Below, piece by piece: positions 25,555 through 34,212 of a stretch of DNA of 64,000 bases. The notes below the pieces were generated by a model. That model worked only from the letters and a program-made list of their open reading frames with translations. It was not told the DNA's origin and searched no databases. Made by a program: the position numbers and the translations under genes. Within the stretch, counting starts at the first letter, position 1, and the number at the start of each line of letters is the position of its first letter. The stretch is from an uncultured Acidobacteriia bacterium (lineage in GTDB: Bacteria > Acidobacteriota > Terriglobia > Bryobacterales > Bryobacteraceae): contig CAIXXM010000071.1 of the NCBI GenBank assembly GCA_903923395.1, positions 1 to 64,000 of the forward strand. The letters are read 5' to 3'.

Positions 25555-26910
25555 CTATTGTTTGATGATCTGTCCGTCTTTCCGCCTCAACTCACCCCAG
25601 CCCCCGTTTAACGGGCCTCTGGGGCTCTTCGGGTCATTGGTAAACGGGAATTTTGCCGCAGCTTTTTCGTTTACTTCGATTCCCCAGCCAGGCTTGGTGG
25701 AAGGCCAGATATAGCCGTCTTCGAGCACCGGACAACCATCAAAAACCTCGCGGACATTCGCATTAAATGGTGTATATTCCTGTACGCCGAAGTTGTAGCT
25801 GACCACATCCAGTGTGACGTTGGCCATGTGTCCGACGGGCGAAACATCCCCCGGTCCATGCCATGCCGTCTTCACGCCGAACTGCTCCCCGAGAATCGCA
25901 ATCTTGCGGCACGGCGTGAACCCTCCGGCCTGCGAGACGTGGACCCGGATGTATTCGATGAGGCGCTCGGAAATCAGAGGTATCCATTCATGCGGACTGT
26001 TGAAGAGTTCACCCATCGCAAGTGGAGTGCTGCATTGCTGCTTGATCTGCCGGAAGTAAGCGATGTCTTCCGGCGAAAGCGCATCTTCCAGGAACAGCAG
26101 ATGGAACTTCTCCGCCTCTTTGGCAAACATCACAGCCTGATTCGGAGCGACGCGCTCATGCACGTCGTGCAGCAGGTTGACCTCTTCACCCAGTTGGGTG
26201 CGGCATGCGTCAAATAGCTTCAAGGCCCGGCGGATATAGGGCAGAGGCTCGAATACGGAACCGCTGTGGAGACCCGTCACTTGCGGTACGGCGGCAGCAC
26301 CGGCACCCGCACCGTAGCCCTCGTAGCCAGGCGTTGAAACTTGCACGCGCACATTGCGGAAGCCTTGCGCCATGTACATTTTCGCCTGCTCAATGCATTG
26401 CTGAATTTCACCACCCGACGCGTGCGTGTAGGCATCGGCGGCCTCCCGGCATTTCCCGCCGACAAGATCGTAGACGGGCATTTTTGCCATGCGGCCTTTG
26501 ATGTCCCAAAGGGCTTGGTCGACGCCGCTGATGGCGTTATTCAACACAGGGCCATTCTTCCAGTAAGAACTGTCATAGCAGAGTTGCCAGGTGTCCTCAA
26601 TGCGGTCAACCGGATGATTGAGCAGCAGGGGCTTCAGATACTTTTCGACAGCGGGCTTCACCAGATCCGCACGCTGCGTGAAGGTCGCGCAACCATAGCC
26701 GTACAGTCCGTCCTGATCCGTCAGAATCTTGACGACCGTGAGCCGTACGCCGGCCGGAGCCGTTTCAATCACCTGAATGTCTTTGATCTTCGGCGCCGGC
26801 AAACCGCGCACCGCTCTTTCGACGATCTGCTGCGCATTCTGCTCCCGCGCGGTAAGGATTCCGCCCAACCCGGCGGCTGTGAGTGATTTTAGAAGGCTTC
26901 GGCGATTCAT
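25555..26910 (-). CDS. Tat-sorted mandelate racemase/muconate lactonizing enzyme family protein (ManD/RspA-like)
   Basis: A 451-residue protein from ATG 26910; the frame is open further upstream, but this ATG opens the twin-arginine signal MNRRSLLKSLTAAGLGG. The enolase-superfamily capping and barrel domains follow. Metal ligands and acid/base residues are visible: Asp249 and His251 in LLHDVHER, Glu275 in LFLEDALSP, Glu301 in MGELFNS, His351 in AWHGPGDVSPVGH. The C-terminal NFGVQEYTPFNANVREVF and GIEVNEKAAAKFPF match the D-mannonate dehydratase/starvation-sensing RspA subgroup. Export suggests action on a sugar acid in the periplasm. The specific substrate is not certain because this subgroup is promiscuous. 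Confidence 0.88.
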   Translation of the reverse strand: MNRRSLLKSLTAAGLGGILTAREQNAQQIVERAVRGLPAPKIKDIQVIETAPAGVRLTVVKILTDQDGLYGYGCATFTQRADLVKPAVEKYLKPLLLNHPVDRIEDTWQLCYDSSYWKNGPVLNNAISGVDQALWDIKGRMAKMPVYDLVGGKCREAADAYTHASGGEIQQCIEQAKMYMAQGFRNVRVQVSTPGYEGYGAGAGAAAVPQVTGLHSGSVFEPLPYIRRALKLFDACRTQLGEEVNLLHDVHERVAPNQAVMFAKEAEKFHLLFLEDALSPEDIAYFRQIKQQCSTPLAMGELFNSPHEWIPLISERLIEYIRVHVSQAGGFTPCRKIAILGEQFGVKTAWHGPGDVSPVGHMANVTLDVVSYNFGVQEYTPFNANVREVFDGCPVLEDGYIWPSTKPGWGIEVNEKAAAKFPFTNDPKSPRGPLNGGWGELRRKDGQIIKQ

Positions 26911-26951
26911 GACGACGCTCAGTATATAGCGGTCAACGGTAGAATGGGGAC

Positions 26952-28613
26952 TTGGCAAGCTGGCCACAACCGAAACTCTTCGAATGTCTTGCCCGCTATA
27001 ACCGCGCCGATTTCCTGGCTGACTTCATTGCAGGCTTCACAGTAGGCCTCGTCGCGCTGCCTCTTGCGATGGCTTTCGGTATCTCCTCTGGAGTGACGCC
27101 GCAAGCGGGAATCTATACGGCGATCCTCGGCGGCTTCCTCACGTCGCTGCTCGGTGGATCGAAGATACAGATCAGCGGGCCGACAGGTGCTTTCGTCGTG
27201 ATCGTGGCGGGGATCATACAGAAACACGGGATCTCCGGCCTCCACATCGTCACCATGATGGCCGGCGTGATTCTGCTGGTTCTCGGTCTCACAGGGTTGG
27301 GTACCGCGGTGAAATTCATTCCCCGCCCCATCGTGATCGGCTTCACGAACGGTATCGCGGTCTTGATCGCATCCACACAAATCAAAGATTTCTTCGGTTT
27401 GACCATGGCTTCGGTGCCGGGCGAATTCATCCAGAAGACACAGGCCTACGTACGGGACTTCCATACCGTCGCACTGCCCGCACTGGCGCTCGCGGGCATC
27501 TCGCTGGCGGTCATTCTTGTTACTCCGAAGGTGAGCCGCAGAGTGCCGGGGTCGATTCTGGCGCTGCTGGGATCGACTGCCGCAGTGTACTTTCTGCACC
27601 TGCCGGTCGAGACGATTGGCAGCAAGTTCGGGGGCATTCCCAGTGGCTTGCCGGCGTTTGAGGTTCCCGCGTTCCGGCCGGATCTGATTCTGCCATTACT
27701 GCCCTCGGCATTGACGGTCGCTATCCTCGCCGCGCTGGAAAGCCTGCTATCCGCTGTGGTGGGAGACAGCATGACCGGTGACCGTCATAACTCCAATGCA
27801 GAACTGCTGGCACAGGGAATAGCAAATATCGCTGTACCCATGGTGGGAGGCACGCCGGTTACCGGGGCCATCGCACGCACCGCCACCAACTTCCGCAGCG
27901 GCGCGCGCACGCCGGTGTCGGGCTTGATCCATGCACTGACGCTGCTCGCGGTTATTCTGCTGTTCGCGCCTCTCGCGAAGTATGTGCCCCTGGCCACGTT
28001 GGCTGCGGTGTTGATGGTTGTCGCCTACAACATGGGCGAGTGGAAAGAGATTCCCGTCATTCTGCGGCTTTCGGCGGCCGATATCTCGGTCTGGCTGATT
28101 ACTTTCCTGCTGACCGTTGTCGCGGATCTGACTCTCGCCGTTGAGACTGGAATGGCGCTCGCCGCACTGCTTTATATCTACCGCATCTCACAAACCACAA
28201 CGGTGGAAACGGTAACTGCGGATTACATAGAAAAGGGCCGTCCCCACATTCTTCAGGATAAGGATGTGCCGGAATATATCTCGATCCTGCGAATCCACGG
28301 GCCGTTTCTCTTCGGCACCACGGATAAGCTGGATGAAGAGACTGCGGATTTGACGAAGTTCCACGATATAGTCTGCCTGCGCTTGCGGAACATGACAGCA
28401 ATCGACGCGACCGGTCTGCACGCGATTACCCGCTTTTCCGGGCGGTTGCGCCAGGCGGGCAAGACGCTGCTGCTATGCGGCGCGCGAAATCAGCCGGGAT
28501 ATTTCATTCAGCATTCTGATCTGCCCGGGCACATTGGCGAGGAGAATATCCTGCCGCATGTTTCGGCAGCCATCCACCGCGCTGAAGAAATCCACGCCAA
28601 ACAATCCCTATGA
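26952..28613 (+). CDS. SulP family inorganic anion transporter with STAS domain
   Basis: A 553-residue inner-membrane transporter starting at TTG 26952, divergent from the enolase-superfamily gene. The N-terminal 420 residues have about 12 hydrophobic segments and SulP hallmarks: DFIAGFTVGLVALPLAMAFG, ISGPTGAFVVIV and FTNGIAVLIASTQ. Residues about 440-550 form a STAS domain with LRLRNMTAIDATGLHAI, where the conserved Asp-Ala-Thr-Gly replaces the phosphorylatable Ser motif. Substrates in the family are sulfate, bicarbonate or other anions and cannot be told here. It starts a coupled three-gene run with the SDR and FtcD genes. Confidence 0.93.
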   Translation: MASWPQPKLFECLARYNRADFLADFIAGFTVGLVALPLAMAFGISSGVTPQAGIYTAILGGFLTSLLGGSKIQISGPTGAFVVIVAGIIQKHGISGLHIVTMMAGVILLVLGLTGLGTAVKFIPRPIVIGFTNGIAVLIASTQIKDFFGLTMASVPGEFIQKTQAYVRDFHTVALPALALAGISLAVILVTPKVSRRVPGSILALLGSTAAVYFLHLPVETIGSKFGGIPSGLPAFEVPAFRPDLILPLLPSALTVAILAALESLLSAVVGDSMTGDRHNSNAELLAQGIANIAVPMVGGTPVTGAIARTATNFRSGARTPVSGLIHALTLLAVILLFAPLAKYVPLATLAAVLMVVAYNMGEWKEIPVILRLSAADISVWLITFLLTVVADLTLAVETGMALAALLYIYRISQTTTVETVTADYIEKGRPHILQDKDVPEYISILRIHGPFLFGTTDKLDEETADLTKFHDIVCLRLRNMTAIDATGLHAITRFSGRLRQAGKTLLLCGARNQPGYFIQHSDLPGHIGEENILPHVSAAIHRAEEIHAKQSL

Positions 28614-29389
28614 CACAGAGTCCCCGTACTGCTTTGATCACAGGCGCTTCGAGTGGCTTCGGCCAGGTCTATGCCCGCAAGCTGGCCGCACTGGGAACAA
28701 AACTCATCCTCACCGCACGCCGCGAAGAACCGATGCAGGCTTTGGCGGCGGAACTCAAAGTGCCAGTGCGGATCCTCGCCGCTGATTTGGCTACGGATCA
28801 CGGGATCGCAGCAGTTGCACATGTGATCCGGGAGACTGACACGCTGGATCTGCTGATCAACAACGCCGGGTTCGGGACCAAGAAGCGCTTCTGGGAAGCC
28901 GACTATTCGCAGCAGGAAGCAATGCACCGTGTCCACATCATGGCAACGTTGCAACTCACACGCGCTGCGCTCGAAGGTATGGTGGCCAGGAAGCGCGGGG
29001 CAGTTATCAATGTCTCCTCCGTTGCAGGCTTCATCCAGAGTCAGGGTTCCATCAGTTATTGCGCGACCAAGACATGGATGAATTCCTTCACGGAGGGCTT
29101 GGCCATGGAACTGCACGGGGCTGGCTCGCCGGTGCAGGTGCAGGCTCTTTGTCCGGGCTATACGCACACCGGCTTTCATGCCGCAGCGGGCGTGGATAAG
29201 TCACTCATCCCGGGTTGGATGTGGCTCGATGCGGAGTATGTTGTGGAGAAATCGCTCCAGGGTCTCCAGAATAACCAAGTCTTCGTCATCCCGGACTGGA
29301 AATACAAGGCAGCGGCAGCATTGATGCGGCACCTGCCACTCAGTATCCGGCGACGGCTGGGACGGCCAGGCGGAGACCGGCGCACATGA
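28610..29389 (+). CDS. Short-chain dehydrogenase/reductase
   Basis: A 259-residue classical SDR. The NAD(P)-binding motif is TGASSGFG (residues 11-18), then NNAG near 83, a catalytic Ser in NVSSVAG, and YCATK near 146-150. ARREEP after the second strand suggests NADP preference, in a subgroup annotated as SDR family NAD(P)-dependent or DltE-like. Its ATG overlaps the SulP stop and its stop overlaps the FtcD start. The substrate is unknown. Confidence 0.92.
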   Translation: MTQSPRTALITGASSGFGQVYARKLAALGTKLILTARREEPMQALAAELKVPVRILAADLATDHGIAAVAHVIRETDTLDLLINNAGFGTKKRFWEADYSQQEAMHRVHIMATLQLTRAALEGMVARKRGAVINVSSVAGFIQSQGSISYCATKTWMNSFTEGLAMELHGAGSPVQVQALCPGYTHTGFHAAAGVDKSLIPGWMWLDAEYVVEKSLQGLQNNQVFVIPDWKYKAAAALMRHLPLSIRRRLGRPGGDRRT

Positions 29390-30270
29390 TTGTGGAGTGT
29401 GTTCCCAATTTCTCGGAAGGCCGGGACACCAAGGTTCTGGATGTGATCTCGCAGGCCATTGAGGCGTATGTTCCGCTACTGCACCGGTCTTCTGACACCG
29501 ACCACAACCGCACTGTCTTTACGTTCGCGGGAGAGCCCTGGCCATTGCAGGATGCGGCGATCTCAGCGATCGCGGCAGCGCAGGAGCGGCTTGACTTGCG
29601 CCGGCATACGGGCGTCCATCCACGCTACGGTGTGGCTGACGTTGTGCCGTTCGTGCCTGTGTCTGGGATCACAATGGCGGAGACGGCTTATCTCGCGCGG
29701 AACTTTGGCAAGAGAATCTGGCGGGAGTTAGGCATCCCCGTGTATCTCTACGAGGCCGCCGCACAGGAGTTTCGCGGCTTGGAGTATCTGCGGAAGAATA
29801 TTCCTCTGGGACTCGAACCCGACTATGGTTCCGGACAACATCCGACAGCGGGCGTGATCTGCCTGGGGGCGCGCAAATTCCTCATCGCATGGAATATCAA
29901 CCTGCACAGCAAGTCCCTCGAAGCTGCGAAACAAATCGCAAAAGAAATTCGCCAATCGAATGGTGGACTGCCTGGCGTCAAGGCCCTGGGAATTGCCCTG
30001 GAAAGCCGCGGGCAGGTACAGGTTTCCATCAATCTTGTGGACTTTGAGGCTTCCCCGTTGCATGTGGTTTATCAGGCAGTGGAGAGCCGTTGCCGCGAAC
30101 GTGGCATTGCTATCGCGGGCAGCGAGTTGATTGGGCTGATTCCACAGGCGGCAGTGGATCTAAGTGCCGGGTTTGACCTGCGCTGGGAGAACTTCTCAGC
30201 AGAATCAATTCTCGAAAACAGGCTTACTGCACGACTAACGAACCCCGGTACATCCGCATCCCGCAGCTGA
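29386..30270 (+). CDS. ftcD: Glutamate formimidoyltransferase (monofunctional FtcD N-terminal type)
   Basis: A 294-residue protein beginning MIVECVPNFSEGRD, the diagnostic start of formiminotransferases. It includes TDHNRTVFTFAGEP and the active-site HTGVHPR (His78) with DVVPFVP after it. The cyclodeaminase domain of the bifunctional enzyme is absent, which is normal for bacterial stand-alone forms. It transfers the formimino group of N-formimino-glutamate (from histidine breakdown) to tetrahydrofolate. No other hut genes are in the window. Its last 47 bases overlap the end of the convergent YHYH gene. Confidence 0.93.
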   Translation: MIVECVPNFSEGRDTKVLDVISQAIEAYVPLLHRSSDTDHNRTVFTFAGEPWPLQDAAISAIAAAQERLDLRRHTGVHPRYGVADVVPFVPVSGITMAETAYLARNFGKRIWRELGIPVYLYEAAAQEFRGLEYLRKNIPLGLEPDYGSGQHPTAGVICLGARKFLIAWNINLHSKSLEAAKQIAKEIRQSNGGLPGVKALGIALESRGQVQVSINLVDFEASPLHVVYQAVESRCRERGIAIAGSELIGLIPQAAVDLSAGFDLRWENFSAESILENRLTARLTNPGTSASRS

Positions 30271-32161
30271 AGGTGAGTTCCCTGGGTGCGGAAGCGGGCA
30301 ATTCCACAATGGTGGTCTGTCCGGGAGGCAGTTCCTTACTGATCCCCAAATCCGGAAAGACCACTGTCCCGGCACAATTCGCGGCATCATTGCGTTCAAA
30401 GGCGAGTCGAACAGGCTTGCCGGACGGCACCGTAATCCGCGCCGGTTCATAGCCATTTCGACTGACAGAAATGTGTATCGCATCACTTACTGCGGGCTTC
30501 GAAGCACGGGGAGTGCCGGGCAGGACATCCAATTCGAATGGCACCGTGATCACCTGGTTGTCGCGCTTGAATTGTATCCAAAGTTTGTAGTGTCCCGGTT
30601 CTGCGAAGCCCGTGATGGCATCCACGCTCGACGGGCTTGGCCCTGCCACTGCGTGTACATGCTGAAAGGGATCCTGATTGGCCGCGTTTTTGAGGTTGGT
30701 GTCCTCTATGGGATGCACATGAATGAATTCGGTGTGGGATTTTGAGACGACCATGATGTGCGCCCAGGCCCCGAGATAAGGCTGCAGGTCGCTGACCGCC
30801 CTGCCTGTTTTCGCATCCGTGACGGAGAAGTGAAATGGCAAGTCCACGCCAGTTTGTAGGCGGCTCGGCGGAGTCATCGTGACATGGATGGTTTCGGTCT
30901 GCGGCGGGGTTCTGATGGCAGCGGTCCCCTTCACGTCGACGGCGAAGCGCACAATCCGCTGTGCTTCACCAGGAGGAGTTATATCTGAATAGAGCCAGAA
31001 CTTACCGGCATGCGGAAAGGTATGCTCCACGGCGAAAGTATCATCCGGCTGGAGTTCCGGATGAATATGGGCGAAATCACCCAGGTCATTGGATACAACG
31101 GCGAGGTGGACCGGCTTTTCATGCACTCTTTCGGGAAACCGCACGGCGCGGCCTGTCTTGTCAAGGATCTGAAAAGAAAGTGTTGCAGGCTTGCCTGCCT
31201 CTAAGTAGACGGGCAAGGACAAGGCAAGATTCTCTTCCGTCCGCTTCGTCATTTCTACCGCATCTGGTAACAGGCGGTCGGCATGTGCTGCGTTCATCAG
31301 TTCCGCGGTAGTAATTTGGCCCGCATAAGTGGGACCAACGAGATAGGGATAAAGCAGCCGGTTGGTTGCATCTGTACTTAGAAAGTACGCATAAGTGCCG
31401 TTTGGATACTCCGGCGTATTCGCCCAGCGTCCATTGTGTTCGTCGAGGTCGCCGGAATTCTGGATATATTCGTAATCTTCCACAAAGGTTCCGGGTGGGA
31501 ACTGCCCTGTAAGTGCGGGGCCTTCCTGGGCCGGAGTTAGAACCGTGCCGTCAGGCAGCGTATCCCGTCTTTGGATCTTGCGCAGTTGATAACTGGACCG
31601 GAAGCGGCGGATGGCTCCCTGCGGGGAAAATCCATATGGCCCGTAAATTGGAAAGCCATCGAGTGCATAACCGATGAGCGGCGAATGGCGCTGCGGAGCA
31701 TTGAGCAGAGATTGCAACAAGGGAGGTACAGGCGCAACACGCAAGGAAGCGGCCGCGGCATCGAGGTGCCAAAGATTCTGATCGCCATATGATGTGTATG
31801 AAGTGAAGCTGTACAGCGGAACCCCATTGACAAATGCACCCACTACGCCAACCGGTGCTTTCACACCCGCAGTCGCAAGTTTGGGAGTCAGCGGAAAGCG
31901 GTAGACAAATTTGCGCAGACCATCCAGGGGTTCAATCGCATTCACCTCCAGTGGACCAAGAGATTGCAGAGCGATGCCGGCCGATTCCACATAGGCATAC
32001 CGATCATCCCAATGGACCGCATGAACGTCCGGCAAAACCCGCCGCAGTTCCGCAGACGCCCCGGCCCCCTGTGCGTTGACGCGCCAGACGCGGACGACGG
32101 GATTGACGTCGGCCGCACAGAGCGTCAGCGCACAGAACAGAGTAAGGGGCAGGAGTCGCAT
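30224..32161 (-). CDS. Secreted YHYH-like protein with C-terminal cupredoxin-like domain
   Basis: A 645-residue protein with signal MRLLPLTLFCALTLCAA. Residues about 95-275 are a YHYH-type domain (SPLIGYALDGFPIYGPYGF; FVEDYEYIQNSGDLDEHNGRW; TPEYPNGTYAYF). The name-giving YHYH tetrapeptide is replaced by NLWHLDA. The middle (about 300-545) resembles two metal-handling beta domains rich in His (HLAVVSNDLGDFAHIHPEL; HIMVVSKSHTEFIHVHP). The last 95 residues are cupredoxin-like, with possible copper ligands in NCAGTVVF and FSCGMRMYRG. It begins two bases after the next upstream gene's stop, so it is co-transcribed. The metal, presumably copper, is inferred. Confidence 0.8.
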   Translation of the reverse strand: MRLLPLTLFCALTLCAADVNPVVRVWRVNAQGAGASAELRRVLPDVHAVHWDDRYAYVESAGIALQSLGPLEVNAIEPLDGLRKFVYRFPLTPKLATAGVKAPVGVVGAFVNGVPLYSFTSYTSYGDQNLWHLDAAAASLRVAPVPPLLQSLLNAPQRHSPLIGYALDGFPIYGPYGFSPQGAIRRFRSSYQLRKIQRRDTLPDGTVLTPAQEGPALTGQFPPGTFVEDYEYIQNSGDLDEHNGRWANTPEYPNGTYAYFLSTDATNRLLYPYLVGPTYAGQITTAELMNAAHADRLLPDAVEMTKRTEENLALSLPVYLEAGKPATLSFQILDKTGRAVRFPERVHEKPVHLAVVSNDLGDFAHIHPELQPDDTFAVEHTFPHAGKFWLYSDITPPGEAQRIVRFAVDVKGTAAIRTPPQTETIHVTMTPPSRLQTGVDLPFHFSVTDAKTGRAVSDLQPYLGAWAHIMVVSKSHTEFIHVHPIEDTNLKNAANQDPFQHVHAVAGPSPSSVDAITGFAEPGHYKLWIQFKRDNQVITVPFELDVLPGTPRASKPAVSDAIHISVSRNGYEPARITVPSGKPVRLAFERNDAANCAGTVVFPDLGISKELPPGQTTIVELPASAPRELTFSCGMRMYRGSLVVQ

Positions 32162-32163
32162 GG

Positions 32164-34128
32164 CTATTGAAGGATCAAATTCACCGGGTTGGATTTCTCA
32201 CCGTTCGCTGTGACCACCACATTCACCTGGCCCGCGCCGGTAAGAGAAGCCGGGATCAGAATGTTGTATTGGTCCAGTCCGCTGTAAGTGCCCTGCGGGC
32301 CGGCGTAAGCCACATTGGCCGCCACGCCGCCGATGGTCGCGGTGGCGGCTGTCGCATTACCCAAACCGCTGCCGTACAAAGTGAGATAGACAGTATCCCC
32401 AGCCAGCACGACAGGCTTTGGAACAACCGCACTGCCATTGACTGTATAGATCTGCTCCGTGGTAACCACGCCATTATGGACACGGGTAATCGCACCCGCG
32501 GCCAGAGCATTCGGGTTGAGCATAAATAGATTTGGATAAGCGGGTTGGATGTTGATATGACCGGTGATCGTCTGCTGGCTGTTGACGATGGTCACCGTAG
32601 CGCCGCCCGATGCCAAACCTTTCGGAATATAGAAATTGATCTGCGTGGGTGACGCATAGGACAGCGTGGCGGTCGCTGTGGTGCCAGCGGAATCCTTGAC
32701 CGTGATGGCGGTGATGTCCGCAAGCGTCGCTGGCCAGTTGGCCGAGCTTGCCGTAGCCGTTGAGGAAGCAAGCACCGCATAGAAGAGCGGCGTCGCCGTT
32801 ACCAGAGAACCGGGGGCGGTCGGACCCTGCTCGAAAGAAGCGGATGAGGAGATGACCGCATCGGGTGCCGGGCTGTTCCCTGCCTGGCCATCGACGCCGG
32901 TGCTGGTGATATACGAAGCGCCATCAATGAAGTTGAAGACGGCAACGCCATTCACCCAGAGCCCTTGCGGTCCGCCACCGGTACCCTTGCGGGTTGTCGC
33001 GGTTGCGGCTGCGGGTGCCCGGGGCAGTTGCAGAGTCGTCGAGGAACCCGTGGGGAAGTTTGTGAAGACACCACCCGTCATGTCCGTGGAAAACCAAGGT
33101 CCCATTTGGTAACTCGCCAGGCCGTTGGCAGTCACGTAAACCGTGGAGTCTGAGTAGCGGATGCGCTGCGTATCGGCCAGGACAGGCGTGGTGTTAGTCC
33201 CGGAGGTACGGGCCCCGATGGTATTTGCACCAGTCCAGGTGGTGGATGGGCCGGCCGCGGGATCAAAACCAGAGGACACCATTGCATAAGTGGTCGAATA
33301 CTTCGTCGCCCAGGAGTTTAGTGGTGGCAGAGCCGGTGCCCCCTGGCTGAAGGTCCCGGCATTGAAGTAATCCGTGGTGGATGCATTCACGTTTGAAGAG
33401 AAGCCGCTGCCGGTGACACCATAAAACTCGCCCGCCAGTATGAAGGGGAAAGCCGGCGCGCCAGTGTCATCAATCGTGACGTAATAGGCGTAAGTGCCGT
33501 TCGGATATTCCGGCGTGACCGTGAATCGGCCATTGTATTGATCAAGATCACCAACGCCGGTGACCCACTCGTAGTCTTCGTTGTATCTTCCCAGTGGATA
33601 AGGAGCACTGACATCCGGCCCGTACTGCGAGGCACTGAGGTTCTGCGAAATACCGTTGTGATTCGGCAGAGACCAATCCGGCAGTGAGTGGCGCTGTGTA
33701 ATCGCCCGCAGACGGAATCCGGACTTGATCCGCTTGATGGGGGAGCCAGCGTTTGCTGGGTCTGTGTAGCCATAGGGGCCGTAGATGGGATAGCCGTCAA
33801 TTGCCCAGCCGAGAATCGGCGAATGGTGCCAGTTACTCTGCGCTTCCTGATATACAGAACCATTGCGCGAGGTGCGCAGGGTGATCACGTTATCGTTCAA
33901 CTGGGCGCGGAGACACAGGGGATTTGCATGGTAATGATAGTTCCCGTTGCCCGGCTGATGCCCCACGCAGGAATCGAAGGTGAGCGCTTCACCATAGAAG
34001 GCGCTGCGGCGCCAGATGCCATCGCCCGCGCTGCCGCCACCGGGTCCACCGCCGGGTCCGCCACCAGGTGGCTGTGCAAGCAATACGCCTGCCGTCAGTA
34101 GAAGAAGTGAAACCAGATTCCTGTGCAT
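32164..34128 (-). CDS. Secreted YHYH protein with Solibacter-type C-terminal domain
   Basis: A 654-residue protein from the ATG at 34128, preceded by GCAGGGAATT; an in-frame ATG at 34167 would put 13 residues before the signal peptide and is disfavoured. A Sec signal (MHRNLVSLLLLTAGVLLA) is followed by a Gly-Pro-rich linker and a YHYH domain (GNGNYHYHANPLCLR; SPILGWAIDGYPIYGPYG; TPEYPNGTYAYY). The last 215 residues read like TIGR03437: QGPTAPGSLVTATP, SYASPTQINFYIP, AAGAITRVHNG, VYLTLYGSGLG, GLDQYNILIP. Function is unknown; binding of an exported partner or metal is a guess. It is a close paralogue of the next gene upstream. Confidence 0.87.
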   Translation of the reverse strand: MHRNLVSLLLLTAGVLLAQPPGGGPGGGPGGGSAGDGIWRRSAFYGEALTFDSCVGHQPGNGNYHYHANPLCLRAQLNDNVITLRTSRNGSVYQEAQSNWHHSPILGWAIDGYPIYGPYGYTDPANAGSPIKRIKSGFRLRAITQRHSLPDWSLPNHNGISQNLSASQYGPDVSAPYPLGRYNEDYEWVTGVGDLDQYNGRFTVTPEYPNGTYAYYVTIDDTGAPAFPFILAGEFYGVTGSGFSSNVNASTTDYFNAGTFSQGAPALPPLNSWATKYSTTYAMVSSGFDPAAGPSTTWTGANTIGARTSGTNTTPVLADTQRIRYSDSTVYVTANGLASYQMGPWFSTDMTGGVFTNFPTGSSTTLQLPRAPAAATATTRKGTGGGPQGLWVNGVAVFNFIDGASYITSTGVDGQAGNSPAPDAVISSSASFEQGPTAPGSLVTATPLFYAVLASSTATASSANWPATLADITAITVKDSAGTTATATLSYASPTQINFYIPKGLASGGATVTIVNSQQTITGHINIQPAYPNLFMLNPNALAAGAITRVHNGVVTTEQIYTVNGSAVVPKPVVLAGDTVYLTLYGSGLGNATAATATIGGVAANVAYAGPQGTYSGLDQYNILIPASLTGAGQVNVVVTANGEKSNPVNLILQ

Positions 34129-34170
34129 AATTCCCTGCTCCCAGTTCAACAGAAAGATGGAGCGCATGGT

Positions 34171-34187
34171 GTAAAAGCCGGGTAAAC
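34171..34187. promoter_or_regulatory. GTAAA-N6-GTAAA element upstream of a YHYH gene (CpxR-box-like)
   Basis: GTAAAAGCCGGGTAAAC lies 43 bp before the YHYH start at 34128. Its two GTAAA half-sites are 11 bp apart, one DNA turn. A near-identical element precedes the paralogue at 36183 at similar distance. The established E. coli CpxR box is GTAAA-N5-GTAAA, and a CpxR-like regulator is encoded at 47676-48362. Regulation by it is inference. Confidence 0.45.
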
Positions 34188-34212
34188 TTTCGCTCCGCGC
34201 GCCCCGGTTTGA

